Translations under genes and position numbers: made by a program
Origin: Actinomyces faecalis
Lineage (GTDB): Bacteria; Actinomycetota; Actinomycetes; Actinomycetales; Actinomycetaceae
Reading direction: 5' to 3'
Assembly: GCF_013184985.2 (NCBI RefSeq)
Contig: NZ_CP063418.1
Coordinates: 1,550,001 to 1,614,000, forward strand
Length of the DNA: 64,000 nt
Notes under the pieces: model-generated
What the model was told of the DNA's origin: nothing
The model's input: the letters and a program-made list of their open reading frames with translations, nothing else
Database searches by the model: none
Shown here: piece after piece, positions 36,577 through 45,276 of the stretch
Position numbering within the stretch: position 1 is the first letter of the stretch
Layout: each line of letters starts with the position of its first letter

Positions 36577-37091
36577 TGGTCATTCCTGGTTTGATCAGCG
36601 ATGTCGATGCGCTTTAGACGGGTGTTCATGGCTGCCACTGATACGCCGAAGTGTGCCGCCATCTCGACAGCTGTCTTCCCAGCCTCTCGTAGACGCTGGA
36701 TCTCTTCCTGCGGCATGAGCAGGGTTCCGGCGAACTCGTCTGCGTAGAACTCGTGTAGGTCGTACTGGCCGGAGCCTCGCCGGTCTACGAAGGAGTACTC
36801 ACTGTCATCGGCGTTCATGCGCTCGAAGTAGTGCCCGATCTCGTGGGCGATCGTGAAGCGTTGACGCACCTCAAGCTCAGTCGAGTCGACGTAGATCTGA
36901 GGGTTTGAGTACTTATTGCGCTTGATGATGAGGCCAGAGGTGTCCTCAGTCAGCGGGGCGATGATGACCTCTAGGCCGATCATCTCTGCGATCGTCTTAA
37001 CGTCGCGAGGGAAGACGCCATCACGGTCATAGCCACGTGCCACGGACTCTGCGTCCGCGCGCGCCTGCTGCCATACCAGCACACTCACCAC
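36573..37091 (-). CDS. ImmA/IrrE family metallo-endopeptidase
   Basis: 172-aa zinc protease-like protein. The motif HEIGH is at 83-87 (TIAHEIGHYFE) and the third ligand glutamate is in HEFYADEFAGTLLMP (Glu114 region), the pattern of the ImmA/IrrE family (COG2856). In mobile elements such as ICEBs1, ImmA cleaves the repressor ImmR to induce the element. Here the usual partner repressor is not fused or directly adjacent; the nearest HTH gene is frameshifted. A C-terminal segment (EMAAHFGVSVAAMNTRLKRI) looks like a short HTH. Likely part of lysogeny control or a defence function. Confidence 0.85.
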   Translation of the reverse strand: MVSVLVWQQARADAESVARGYDRDGVFPRDVKTIAEMIGLEVIIAPLTEDTSGLIIKRNKYSNPQIYVDSTELEVRQRFTIAHEIGHYFERMNADDSEYSFVDRRGSGQYDLHEFYADEFAGTLLMPQEEIQRLREAGKTAVEMAAHFGVSVAAMNTRLKRIDIADQTRNDQ

Positions 37092-37272
37092 CCCCTGTCA
37101 TTTGCATGATACCGGCCCGTATGGTGCGGCACGCCGGATATATCCCACTCCCCAGCCGTGCGCGGCTGGTGGGGGCACTGTCAACCCACGCCTCACCGAG
37201 CGGCTCACCACACAGCACACCCCCAGCTGCCAGCGGATACGCATACAGCACCCCATGCATCGGCACCACCCC

Positions 37273-37300
37273 TTGGCGGAAGCCATTTTTGTGTTACACT
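37273..37300 (+). promoter_or_regulatory. Promoter of the toxin-antitoxin-like pair
   Basis: TTGGCG (37273-37278), a 16-bp spacer and TACACT (37295-37300), with 6 nt to the GTG at 37307. One of the few places with both boxes, and it fixes the GTG as a leaderless start. Confidence 0.6.
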
Positions 37301-37306
37301 ATTCGC

Positions 37307-37585
37307 GTGCCGAGCAGCCTGCCCCTCGTCGTCCATCCTCGCATCAGTGAGCGGCACCCTGAGATCAGCGAGGACGACGTGCGAGCCGCCTGGGAGCACG
37401 CCTACCTCTCGGCCTGCAGACCTGGTGAGAGCGTGTGGGTCGTGCTCGGCCACGACATGCGCGGTCGCGAGGTGGAGATACTCATCGACGTGCGCCCCGC
37501 CTGCCTGGTGGCCTTTCACGCCATGACACCACCGACCAGGAAGATTCGCAGCGAGCTTGACCGGATCCTTAGGAGGACACGATGA
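37307..37585 (+). CDS. Putative toxin (BrnT/DUF4258-like) of a toxin-antitoxin pair
   Basis: 92 aa from a leaderless GTG. The protein shows ISERHPEISEDDVRAAWEHA, then a beta-hairpin with GHDMRGREVEILIDV and a histidine near the end (CLVAFHAMTPPTRKI), which matches the general plan of BrnT/RelE-fold RNases. It is followed, with a four-base overlap (ATGA), by a ribbon-helix-helix protein, the gene order typical of BrnT-BrnA. Longer ORF starts upstream run through the promoter and are rejected. The toxin call rests on fold resemblance and gene order. Confidence 0.6.
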   Translation: MPSSLPLVVHPRISERHPEISEDDVRAAWEHAYLSACRPGESVWVVLGHDMRGREVEILIDVRPACLVAFHAMTPPTRKIRSELDRILRRTR

Positions 37586-37872
37586 CCACCAGCAAGCCAA
37601 CCAGCGAGATGACCGGTGCCGAGCTCGACGCCCACCTCGGGCTCGACACCGCGCGCTACGAGCGCCTGGCCCACGAGTACGAGAGCGACGCCTTCCCGGA
37701 CGACTGCCACACGAGCGTGGTGCGTGGTCGCCCACGCATCCTGGGGGAGGAGACAGCCACGCTGACCCTGCGCGTACCACGAGGCCTGGCTGACGCCCTG
37801 ACCGACAAGGCTCAACGCGAGGGCGTCTCACGCTCCGCCCTCATCCGCACCGCGCTCGCCCAGGCTGTCTGA
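37582..37872 (+). CDS. Ribbon-helix-helix antitoxin-like protein
   Basis: 96 aa. The C-terminal half is an RHH/CopG DNA-binding domain: ATLTLRVPRGLADALTDKAQ then REGVSRSALIRTALAQAV. The acidic N-terminal half (residues 1-50) is suited to bind the partner encoded just upstream. In BrnTA-type systems the RHH protein neutralises the toxin and represses the shared promoter; the same is inferred here. It ends 36 nt before a strong bidirectional terminator. Confidence 0.72.
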   Translation: MTTSKPTSEMTGAELDAHLGLDTARYERLAHEYESDAFPDDCHTSVVRGRPRILGEETATLTLRVPRGLADALTDKAQREGVSRSALIRTALAQAV

Positions 37873-37908
37873 CCTACACGCGGATAGGCCCTCAGTGACG
37901 ACAAGAAG

Positions 37909-37945
37909 CGCCCCCACCAGCCGTAACTGGCCGGTGGGGGCGCTT
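37909..37945. terminator. Bidirectional terminator between accessory zone and tail genes
   Basis: Stem GCGCCCCCACC.GCC / GGCCGGTGGGGGCGC with GTAACT loop, followed by CTTT on the plus strand. It isolates the toxin-antitoxin pair from the leftward late operon, whose last stop is at 37951. Confidence 0.8.
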
Positions 37946-37950
37946 TGGGT

Positions 37951-39294
37951 CTAGGTGGGTGTGCCGGGTAGGGACAGTGGCCAGGTGCCTGCTGGCAGGG
38001 GCAGGCTCAGGTGGGCGCTGGCGGCGGTGGTCAGCATCCATGACGCGCCACCACCGGTGACGTAGGCGTGGAGGTTGGTCCCGCTGCTGGAGCCGACCGT
38101 GTAGTCCGTCCACGTGTGAGAGGCAGGGTGCTTGGCCATGATGAGCGGGGCGAGCTCGCCAGGTACTGGCAGACGGCCCTTGAATCCGCCCTCGCTCTCG
38201 GTGACCAGCGCCCAGTTGGCCTTCCTCCACCGCAGGTCGACGCGCCCACCGCACAGACGGACCTGGTAGCCGTCGAGCAGCAGGCCAGGATTGACGGTCC
38301 TGGCCCAGGCCGTGACATCTCGCCAGCCGGTGTCGCCGTCGACCACGACCCAGCCGGTGGGGCGCCTGCGCCACACCCAGGCCCCCACACCGGCGCCGTC
38401 AGTCGACACGTAGGTGGAGCCCACGGGTGCGGTGCGCACCTGCTCGGCCAGGTCAGGGGGCACGGCCCCCACGTCGGGGCGGCCCGGCCCCACGACCTGC
38501 ATGTGCGAGGGTGACCCGGTAGGGCCGCGCTCACCCTGGGGGCCTGTCTCACCCCGGGGCCCAGGCACGCCCTGGGGTCCGGTGGGGCCCTGGGGGCCTG
38601 TCTCACCCCTAGGCCCAGGCACGCCCTGGGGGCCTGTCTCGCCCTGGGGGCCGGTGGGGCCTGCTGGTCCGGTCCCGCCCTGGGGGCCGGTGGGTCCCGC
38701 CTGGCCCCTGGGGCCTGTCTGGCCCTGGGGTCCGGTAGGGCCTTGGGGGCCGGTGGGTCCGGTCTCGCCCCTGGGGCCGGTCAGGCGTCCGGCCTCCACG
38801 GCCTCACGCACCGCCGACAGGTCCCCGGCGGCGGCCTGGGCGGCGGCCTGGGCGGCGCGTGCCGCGCCCTCAGCCACCGTCACCGCGTCACCCTCATACG
38901 CGGCCTGCGGTACCAGGTCGGCCAGGTCGTAGACCTGCCCGGCGCGCAGCACCACGTGGGAGCGCCAGTCCACCCCGGGGGCGACCAGGCGCAGCAGGTA
39001 GGTCCACTCACCGCCCGGCTCCACGCCGGGGGCCTGGCAGCCGACCACGTCCACCCAGGCCCGGCCCACCCCGCCCGTGCCGGTGCTGGTCAGGCGGCCG
39101 TGCTGGTCGAGGGTGGCGCGCGCCCGGTGGGCCACCAGCACCCGGCCACCCTCCAGCACGGCCCTGGGGGAGCAGGGGTCAGGGTCCAGGGACAGGGTGC
39201 CGCTGGCAGGGGCGGTACCGTCAGGCAGCACCACCCGCCCGCCAAGGCGCGCCCACGGCAGCGGAGGGGCAGCGATCTGCTCAGTGTCGGTCAT
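37951..39294 (-). CDS. Tail fibre / receptor-binding protein with collagen-like repeats
   Basis: 447 aa. Residues 1-135 form a beta-rich base domain, followed by an Ala-rich coiled coil (about 138-170). Residues 173-260 are an unbroken Gly-X-Y collagen-like run ([20 protein letters not shown] and similar) expected to form a triple helix. The C-terminal domain (265-447) is beta-rich and likely the receptor-binding tip. Phage fibres of this build occur in many Gram-positive phages. It lies after the lysis genes at the very end of the late operon, so it is the last structural gene transcribed. Confidence 0.82.
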   Translation of the reverse strand: MTDTEQIAAPPLPWARLGGRVVLPDGTAPASGTLSLDPDPCSPRAVLEGGRVLVAHRARATLDQHGRLTSTGTGGVGRAWVDVVGCQAPGVEPGGEWTYLLRLVAPGVDWRSHVVLRAGQVYDLADLVPQAAYEGDAVTVAEGAARAAQAAAQAAAGDLSAVREAVEAGRLTGPRGETGPTGPQGPTGPQGQTGPRGQAGPTGPQGGTGPAGPTGPQGETGPQGVPGPRGETGPQGPTGPQGVPGPRGETGPQGERGPTGSPSHMQVVGPGRPDVGAVPPDLAEQVRTAPVGSTYVSTDGAGVGAWVWRRRPTGWVVVDGDTGWRDVTAWARTVNPGLLLDGYQVRLCGGRVDLRWRKANWALVTESEGGFKGRLPVPGELAPLIMAKHPASHTWTDYTVGSSSGTNLHAYVTGGGASWMLTTAASAHLSLPLPAGTWPLSLPGTPT

Positions 39295-39826
39295 GGTGCC
39301 TCCTTGGCTCGCGCCTGGCCTTGACGTCGTCGATCCGGGCGTGGATCACCTGGTGGGCGCGGTCGGAGGACGCGGTGTGCGCGCGCAGGTCGTCTCGCAG
39401 CCCGTCGATCTGCAGCTCGGCCCGGCGGTCGCGTGACTCCCTGGCCTCGGCCTCGGCGATACGGGCCATCTCCGAGGCGTCCATGCGCTGGAGCATCGTG
39501 GCCTGCCCTGCCGTCAGGTCAGCCACAGCCGTGATCAGCCCGTCGACGTCGTCACGCAGGTGCGTGCCGTGGCTGTTGGTCACCCCGTCCCTGGCGGCGG
39601 CCGCCTGCCCGGCGGCCTCGACCGACGCCTCCGCAGCCCTCCTGGCCTGGTCCGACACCCCGTCGAGCTGGGCGGTGATACGCCGCTGCAGCCAGCGTGC
39701 CAGCGCCGTCAGCACCCCGGCCAGGGCCACGACGACGGCGGACAGGGCTGCCAGCGCCTCAGGGGTGGTCATCGCCTGGGTGACCGGGGCCGGCAGCGAC
39801 TGAGCCAGGGGCAGCAGCAGGCTCAC
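39281..39826 (-). CDS. Small membrane protein with coiled coil (DUF2746-like)
   Basis: 181 aa. One N-terminal membrane helix ([20 protein letters not shown], about 24-43) precedes a long helical region rich in Ala, Glu and Arg reaching almost to the C-terminus. This layout fits the second small membrane protein often placed in actinophage lysis cassettes (DUF2746-like). It overlaps the fibre gene by 14 nt and the holin-like gene by 4 nt. It may assist the holin or be a spanin-like factor; that is inference from position. Confidence 0.6.
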   Translation of the reverse strand: MSLLLPLAQSLPAPVTQAMTTPEALAALSAVVVALAGVLTALARWLQRRITAQLDGVSDQARRAAEASVEAAGQAAAARDGVTNSHGTHLRDDVDGLITAVADLTAGQATMLQRMDASEMARIAEAEARESRDRRAELQIDGLRDDLRAHTASSDRAHQVIHARIDDVKARREPRRHHDRH

Positions 39827-40311
39827 CGGTCCTCCTCGCCGCAGGCCTCACCCGTGGTGGGGTGAGGCGTCCAGGTGGGAGCCATGACGCCACCGTCAGG
39901 GTCCGGCGGGTCCGGCACGGGCGGGACGGCCAGGTGGCGGGCACGGTAGTCGGCCCGCGTCTGGCCTCCAGGGGTACGGATACCGATCCAGTCGATCAGG
40001 CGGACGTCACCGACACGGACGGCGGCCAGGGCCTGGTAGACGGCCCACGCGACGCCCAGGATGCCGCTGGCCTGGGTGGCGACCAGCCGCCAGGAGAGCG
40101 GGTAGGAGGACACCAGCCAGATGACCACCGAGGCGACCAGCGCCACGACCACCAGGAGGGCGGCCCGGCGCTGGGGCGTCCACCAGGGGCGGTCGAGCGC
40201 GGCCTGGACCACCGGCCACACCAGCCCCGTCCACACGACAGCGGTCATGGGGTCGGCGCCGACACCCCGGACCGCCTCCCACAGACCCATAGCGTCTCCG
40301 AGCGTCACCAT
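39823..40311 (-). CDS. Putative holin
   Basis: 162 aa. Two hydrophobic helices are visible (PMTAVVWTGLVWPVVQAALD, about 21-40, and AALLVVVALVASVVIWLVSS, about 49-68) and a weaker third (ATQASGILGVAWAVYQALAA), followed by a hydrophilic C-terminus. The gene begins in a TGATG overlap with the endolysin stop, which is the classic endolysin-holin pairing. It would form the membrane lesion that releases the endolysin. No strict family signature was recognised. Confidence 0.7.
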   Translation of the reverse strand: MVTLGDAMGLWEAVRGVGADPMTAVVWTGLVWPVVQAALDRPWWTPQRRAALLVVVALVASVVIWLVSSYPLSWRLVATQASGILGVAWAVYQALAAVRVGDVRLIDWIGIRTPGGQTRADYRARHLAVPPVPDPPDPDGGVMAPTWTPHPTTGEACGEEDR

Positions 40312-41177
40312 CACCACACCCGTCCGTTGTTGAGGGCGGTCTGGACCGCGCGGGCCGTGACCGCACCCAGGTAGCCGTCCACGGCCACGCCCAGGCGGGA
40401 CTGCCACGCCCGGACCGTGTCCGGGCCCAGGACCCCGTCAGCGCTCACGCCCAGGGCGGACTGGAGAGCACGGACGACCGGGGACCCGGCGCCGGAGCGG
40501 TCCCAGACCCAGCCGCCGCCAGCAGCCGGCGCATACTTCCGGTTAGGTGCCCACTGGCCCCAGACCTCCCCGTCCACGGGCGTTCCCAGGACAGACTGGA
40601 GGGCACGGATGGTGGCCGGGCCGATCACACCGTCCACCGCCAGGCCACTGGCCTGGGCGGGCTGAGCGGGGGCTGCGGTGCCGGTGTAGTTGGGGCGGAT
40701 GACCGCCGCGATGCCACGGCTGCGACGACGACGCCACACACCGTTGCCCGCCGACTGGGACCCTGCCGCCCCGGACGAGGTGTTGCCCTCGATGGTCTGC
40801 AGGACCCCGCCGCCCAGGTTCCGCTCGACCAGGCCCACGTGGTCGGTGGGGCCACCGTCCCAGTTGAAGATCACGACATCGCCGGGCTGGGCCTGGGCGA
40901 CGGGCACGAGACGGCAGCCGGCTCGACGCGCCTGGGCGATCGTGGTGTCCGTGTGCGAGGAGTAGCCGCCGATCGCACCGACCTGGCCGCACTCGTCCAG
41001 GCACATGGCCACGAACAGCATGCACCACCAGATCCTGTTGGACGGTCCGAGGAGCCAGGCCCCCTTTCCACGGTGGTACCAGTACCGGGCGGCCTCGGAG
41101 CCGACCTGCGGGTCACGGGGAGCGTAGTAGCCGATACGTGAGGCGGCGCGGGCGAGGACCTGCTGCTGGACGCTCAT
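40311..41177 (-). CDS. Endolysin: CHAP amidase/endopeptidase with two peptidoglycan-binding domains
   Basis: 288-aa lytic enzyme. The N-terminal CHAP domain carries nucleophile Cys52 (WWCMLFVAMC), His113 (TDHVGLVE) and the acidic/amide residue in TIEGNTSS (about 130-132), with the PGDVVIFNW strand typical of CHAP. Two PG_binding_1 repeats follow: GLAVDGVIGPATIRALQSVL and GVSADGVLGPDTVRAWQSRL, with a third partial GVAVDGYLGAVTARAVQTAL at the end. There is no signal peptide, so export should need the holin next door. Confidence 0.9.
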   Translation of the reverse strand: MSVQQQVLARAASRIGYYAPRDPQVGSEAARYWYHRGKGAWLLGPSNRIWWCMLFVAMCLDECGQVGAIGGYSSHTDTTIAQARRAGCRLVPVAQAQPGDVVIFNWDGGPTDHVGLVERNLGGGVLQTIEGNTSSGAAGSQSAGNGVWRRRRSRGIAAVIRPNYTGTAAPAQPAQASGLAVDGVIGPATIRALQSVLGTPVDGEVWGQWAPNRKYAPAAGGGWVWDRSGAGSPVVRALQSALGVSADGVLGPDTVRAWQSRLGVAVDGYLGAVTARAVQTALNNGRVW

Positions 41178-41371
41178 GCCTGCTCCTCCTCACCGGTGTC
41201 GACCTGGGCGTCCTGGGGCACGTCCGCACCCTCGTCCTCGCGCGGGTCAGTGCCAGGGCGCGTCAGCTCCCCGTCAGGGACCTGGGACTCCTCCCAGGAG
41301 GCCGCGAGCGCGGTCAGGTCCGCGTCGCCCGTGTCTGTGGCCGTGGTTGTGGCTGTGGTGGTGTCTGTCAT
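41174..41371 (-). CDS. Small acidic phage protein
   Basis: 65 aa, Thr-rich N-terminus and Asp/Glu-rich C-terminus, no recognisable domain. It overlaps the endolysin start by four bases and is part of the late operon. Function unknown; it may be a translational coupler or minor tail component. Confidence 0.5.
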   Translation of the reverse strand: MTDTTTATTTATDTGDADLTALAASWEESQVPDGELTRPGTDPREDEGADVPQDAQVDTGEEEQA

Positions 41372-41449
41372 GGTTCCTCCCTTTGTGGGTATGAGGAGAG
41401 CCCCGCACCGGTGTGGTGACGGGGCTCGGGTGGGTCGTGTGTGTAGGTG

Positions 41450-41932
41450 TCAGGCGAGGGTCCACAGGGCGGGAGTATCGGGGGGCTCCCAGCCGGTCTG
41501 TGAGGTGTGGGGCTGGATGCACCGGTAGGTCTGGCCACTGTGGGTGACGAGTGCGTCTGCCTCGTACTTGGTACTGGGTGCCCAGGGGTCGGCCGTGGCC
41601 ACGTCCTCTGGGGCGGCGTGACGCCATCCCGTCGGGTAGTCGGCTGGGCCTGCGGTGTGCGGCGACAGCCATGCACCGGACGCATTGACCCACTCGACTC
41701 CCCTGACGGTGAGGTGCTCGCCTGGGCCGATGACGGCGGTGGTGTCCATGTCGGACACGTCTGGGACGGTGTCCGGGACGATGACGGCGGCGGCGTAGTC
41801 GGCTGCTGCCTGCTCGGCGGTGGCACGGGCCGTGGCCATGGTGGTGCGTCGCATGGCCTCCGCTGACATCAGCGGCCACGCCTGGGCCCACTGCTCGTCG
41901 GTCATGGCGCGTAGCCGGTCCTCGGTGATCAT
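41450..41932 (-). CDS. Tail-associated protein with C-terminal carbohydrate-binding module
   Basis: 160 aa. The C-terminal 45 residues match the chitin-binding-like CBM5/12 pattern: DPWAPSTKYEADALVTHSG followed by YRCIQPHTSQTGWEPPDTPA and LWTL, with the spaced aromatic residues of that module. The N-terminal part is helical (RTTMATARATAEQAAADYAA) and could anchor it to the tail tip. Such modules in phage tails usually bind cell-wall sugars, so a role in host recognition is likely. Confidence 0.75.
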   Translation of the reverse strand: MITEDRLRAMTDEQWAQAWPLMSAEAMRRTTMATARATAEQAAADYAAAVIVPDTVPDVSDMDTTAVIGPGEHLTVRGVEWVNASGAWLSPHTAGPADYPTGWRHAAPEDVATADPWAPSTKYEADALVTHSGQTYRCIQPHTSQTGWEPPDTPALWTLA

Positions 41933-41978
41933 CTCATCTCACTCTTCCTATCGTGGTTGACGGGCCTGTGTGCTGGGG

Positions 41979-42575
41979 TCAGGCGATCCAGGTGGCGGTG
42001 CCGTAGCACCAGCCGGTGCCCCAGGTGAAGGAGCTGGTGGGCTGGACGCTGATCGACCTGCCTGCGCTCCTGTACACCAGGGGCATGGCGTAGGCGCCGG
42101 CGTGGAGGGTGCCCAGGCTGGTCCAGTCGACTGCCGGGGCGGGCACACCCGCTGGTATGTGAGCGACCGGGAACCCCTCACCCACCTTGGTGTCGAATGA
42201 GCTCCGGGGCCAGCGGATGGTCAGGGGTGCCAGGTGGAGGGCACCGACGCTGTGCACGGACCCGGACGACGGGTCGAACACCCACCAGCTCTCCGCGGTC
42301 AGGGGAGCGGACGAGCGGACGTCCCCGGCCTGCACCGCCTCCCACCTGGTACCGTCCCACGCCCGGAGCACCCCGGCGATACGGACGTAGACCGGCTTGT
42401 CTGCCGAGGCGCGTACGCCTGCCGCAGCGAGTGAGGACACGAAGGCGCTTGCCTGGGACAGTGACGAGCAGGTCTTGATGTCCCCGATGGACAGGGACAG
42501 GTCGAGCAGGGCCTGGCGTGAGGCCAGGTCGGTGGCGGCCGGGACGGTGTGCCCGCGGGCGTCGGTCAGAGGCAT
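41979..42575 (-). CDS. Putative minor tail protein
   Basis: 198 aa, no family recognised. The N-terminus resembles other tail genes of this operon (LTDARGHTVPAATDLASRQALLDLSL), the remainder is beta-rich with Trp/Ser/Gly content (ESWWVFDPSSGSVHSVG). Encoded between the tail-tip genes and the carbohydrate-binding protein, so baseplate or fibre attachment is likely by position. Confidence 0.6.
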   Translation of the reverse strand: MPLTDARGHTVPAATDLASRQALLDLSLSIGDIKTCSSLSQASAFVSSLAAAGVRASADKPVYVRIAGVLRAWDGTRWEAVQAGDVRSSAPLTAESWWVFDPSSGSVHSVGALHLAPLTIRWPRSSFDTKVGEGFPVAHIPAGVPAPAVDWTSLGTLHAGAYAMPLVYRSAGRSISVQPTSSFTWGTGWCYGTATWIA

Positions 42576-42584
42576 GGGGGTCTC

Positions 42585-43364
42585 CTAGAGCTTGGATGTG
42601 TAGGTGATGGTCAGGCTCATGGACGACCCCTGCCCTGAGACGGCGCCGTAGCCGGTGCCGGTCAGTGCCAGGCCCTGGCCGCCCATCAGCGAGGAGGCCA
42701 GGGATGTCACGTCCACGTCGATGGGGCTGGTGCCACTGACCGTGGCGGTGACTGCGGTGCCTGAGGCCTGCGGCCCGGTCTCGGACCAGGTGGCCGCCTG
42801 GATGCTGGCGGTCCAGGTACGGTCCACGGCCGGGGTGAGCCGGAGGATGACGCGGTCGAGCCGGCCCGCGCCCAGGGCCTCGACGTGACGCCCGTAGGAG
42901 GCCAGCGACCGCAGGGTCGTGCTCCCGCTGGTGCCCTGGTAGAGGTCCGTGGTAGATCCGCCCGAGGTGGCCTCCCAGATCCCCCACCCCGAGTGGCCGA
43001 TGGCAGAGGCCGTGTAGGTTCCGGTCCACTGCGCCGGGATCGTGACCGTGCGGGTCGTGGCCACGGGAGCCCGGGCGGGAGGCGGGGTCGGTAGCGTGCC
43101 GGCCGGCGTCGGTGCAGGGCCCAGGACGTGCACAGGACGCCCGGTGGCCGCGTCCAGCAGCACGTAGCAGGTCCGCACCGACGTCCAGGGGGTCACGGTC
43201 GAGGGCAGGGTGATCGGAGCCGACCCCAGCAGGCTGACCGTCACTGCCCTCCCACCGTCCGAGACAGACACGACCTGGGCCACCGCCGTCAGAGACCGAT
43301 CCGAGCCTGTGCGGGGAGCGTCATCCAGGGCCATCGTGTCCAGCAGCGGCAGCAGGCGAGTCAC
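42585..43364 (-). CDS. Putative tail tip protein
   Basis: 259 aa from a GTG overlapping the upstream stop as GTGA. An N-terminal OB-like barrel (VAQVVSVSDGGRAVTVSLLG) is followed by a Pro/Ala linker and a beta-sandwich domain with WTGTYTASAIGHSGWGIWEA. The second half resembles tail domains that hold a jelly-roll. The longer frame to 43403 has no ribosome site. Position places it in the baseplate. Confidence 0.65.
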   Translation of the reverse strand: MTRLLPLLDTMALDDAPRTGSDRSLTAVAQVVSVSDGGRAVTVSLLGSAPITLPSTVTPWTSVRTCYVLLDAATGRPVHVLGPAPTPAGTLPTPPPARAPVATTRTVTIPAQWTGTYTASAIGHSGWGIWEATSGGSTTDLYQGTSGSTTLRSLASYGRHVEALGAGRLDRVILRLTPAVDRTWTASIQAATWSETGPQASGTAVTATVSGTSPIDVDVTSLASSLMGGQGLALTGTGYGAVSGQGSSMSLTITYTSKL

Positions 43365-44491
43365 TGGTCCACCTCCACATCCGTGCGAGCCGTCTCGCTC
43401 CACCCCAGCGGCACCTCCACCGACGCCACCGTGCCCGTGCGGCGGATCAGCTCCGTTCCCGCAGTCGCCTGGGTGACCAGCTCGACCGTCTCGTCCAGGC
43501 TGATCGTGGGGTCAGGCACGTGCGTGACCGGCACCGTCACCTGACGACGCACCGACGTCGCCAGCATGCTCGCAGCGGTCTTTTCTGCCACCGACTGCGA
43601 CGTGATCAGAGGCGAGCTGAAGAACTTCGTGACGACGCCATAGGGGCCGCTCACGGACAGGGGGCCGGTGGTCTGGTCCGCGACCGCCTGGAACGCCGGC
43701 GCACCGGAGTCGGTGATGTCCTGTCCTCTAGCGACAACACGGTTGTACACTCCGTCGCGCCTGGCGGCGGACGGGGCTCCGATGACGGTGCCCTCGGCCC
43801 CGTCGCTCATGACCCGCGCCTGGCCGCCCGCGGCCGGTGGCAGGACGTAGAGGATGCCGTCCTGCCCCTCACGCAGGCGGGCCGGCCAGGCGTCCGCGAT
43901 CTCGTAGACGGCGTCGTTCCTCGACTCGCCCCACGACATCGACGGGCACCGCCGGTCAGCCAGGGCAGGGTCGATGATCACCCCCATATGGGTGCCCACC
44001 AGGCGGCGCAGCTCGGTCGCCAGGGTGCCTCCCACGCGAGGGGCGGTGGGAGTGGTCAGGCGGTCCTCCTCCAGCCTGTGCAGTAGCGAGCGGCCCGACA
44101 CCTTGACCGTCTGGTCGTCCGCCTCCCACTCGGTCACCAGGAAGCGGCCAAGCGGGACGGCCCACGACTGTCCGGTGACGAGGGAGCCGACCGTGACGGA
44201 CACGTGCAGCACCTGCCCGGCACAGGCCAGCGGGCTGGTCAGGTCCACAGGCCGCCAGTCCCGCGCGTCCGCGTCCTCACCTGCCGACGCCACCCTGGGC
44301 ACCGTCAACGACAGAGACCCCTGCACCTGCTGGGAGGCGCTCCACGACACCGAGCCGGACCCCACCGGCACCTGCCCCAGCCACGTCGTCCCCAGCCAGG
44401 AGTCCACACGAGGGGCCCACGAGTGCGCCCCCGCCAGCACACCAGCCGGCACCTGCACAGGCGTGAGAGTCACCTGCCCACCTCCTGCCAC
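43361..44491 (-). CDS. Tail protein (DUF5047-like / prophage endopeptidase tail type)
   Basis: 376 aa. The N-terminal 110 residues are a beta domain with WSASQQVQGSLSLTVPR and RFLVTEWEADDQTVKVSGR, the layout of tail-hub proteins of Gram-positive siphoviruses. The middle contains YEIADAWPARLREGQDGILY and the C-terminus a beta segment ending in a DVEVDQ tail. It follows the distal tail protein, matching the position of the tail-associated hub. Confidence 0.7.
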   Translation of the reverse strand: MAGGGQVTLTPVQVPAGVLAGAHSWAPRVDSWLGTTWLGQVPVGSGSVSWSASQQVQGSLSLTVPRVASAGEDADARDWRPVDLTSPLACAGQVLHVSVTVGSLVTGQSWAVPLGRFLVTEWEADDQTVKVSGRSLLHRLEEDRLTTPTAPRVGGTLATELRRLVGTHMGVIIDPALADRRCPSMSWGESRNDAVYEIADAWPARLREGQDGILYVLPPAAGGQARVMSDGAEGTVIGAPSAARRDGVYNRVVARGQDITDSGAPAFQAVADQTTGPLSVSGPYGVVTKFFSSPLITSQSVAEKTAASMLATSVRRQVTVPVTHVPDPTISLDETVELVTQATAGTELIRRTGTVASVEVPLGWSETARTDVEVDQ

Positions 44492-45276
44492 ACAGTCCGG
44501 TCAAACACGTCCCAGGTCATACGGCGGGCCTGGAGCGTGCCCCAGGTGAACCGCACCCGGTCAAAGTCCGCCCACGTACTGGTGGCCAGAGTCGTCTCAG
44601 GCTCAGGCACCGCCACCAGCGCCCCCTTGAGCGACCACGACCGCTCAGCCACGTCCACCCGCGACGAGCGAGCGTGAGACACGTCCGTGAGCACCATGAC
44701 CGTCACCGGCTCCACGTCACACGCCCCCACCCGGCACTGAAAGCAGTGCAGCGGGTTGTGGTACAGCGCCACCACCGCCGGACGAGCCGCGAGCGCGGTC
44801 AGGGCGTGGGTGTGGGTGCCGGTGGTGCGTGCGGTGAGGGTGGTGGTTCCTGCTCCCATGGTGGGGGCGAAGACGGGCACTGGTGTGGGGCGTCCTGGGA
44901 TGTCGTGTGTGGTGACGCGCATGTCCAGGGTGTGTGGGTCGTTGCCCTGCCAGATGAGGTCGATGTGGGTGGTGGAGGTGATGTCGGTCAGGAGGGTGTG
45001 GCCGGCCCAGGGGCGGGTGACGGTGGTGGACTCGGTCACGAGGCCGGTGGGTGTGGTCAGGCGGTAGCGGATGGGCTGGTTGACGGGGGCGATGGGGTCT
45101 GCGAGGACGACCTGTGTGCCCTCGGAGACCCGGTGTCCGCCGCGTACGTCCCAGGTCCACCCGGTGGGGGTGGTGCCGGTGACGGTGTAGGTCATTCCCC
45201 TGGGGACGGTGCCGGTGGGGACGGTTACCTGGATGAGTGGTGCCTGGCCGGACAGGGCCGTGGCGGTCAGTGGCAT
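44470..45276 (-). CDS. Distal tail-type protein
   Basis: 268 aa from an ATG that overlaps the tape-measure stop (TGATG). It is beta-rich with PRGMTYTVTGTTPTGWTWDV and ends FDRTVWQEVGR. Directly following the tape measure is the conserved position of Dit, which links tube to baseplate. The longer ORF upstream lies inside the tape-measure gene in another frame and is rejected. Family identity is inferred mainly from position. Confidence 0.65.
   Translation of the reverse strand: MPLTATALSGQAPLIQVTVPTGTVPRGMTYTVTGTTPTGWTWDVRGGHRVSEGTQVVLADPIAPVNQPIRYRLTTPTGLVTESTTVTRPWAGHTLLTDITSTTHIDLIWQGNDPHTLDMRVTTHDIPGRPTPVPVFAPTMGAGTTTLTARTTGTHTHALTALAARPAVVALYHNPLHCFQCRVGACDVEPVTVMVLTDVSHARSSRVDVAERSWSLKGALVAVPEPETTLATSTWADFDRVRFTWGTLQARRMTWDVFDRTVWQEVGR

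Noticed and set aside
37037..37306. Upstream extension of the 92-aa toxin-like protein
   Set aside because: It would be translated through the promoter (TTGGCG/TACACT); the residues are low complexity and the GTG at 37307 is placed as a leaderless start.
38515..38785. Repetitive GGGCCTGTCTCACCC-type sequence considered as a CRISPR array or DNA repeat element
   Set aside because: The repeats keep the reading frame and encode Gly-X-Y collagen triplets of the tail fibre; no spacers or cas genes exist.
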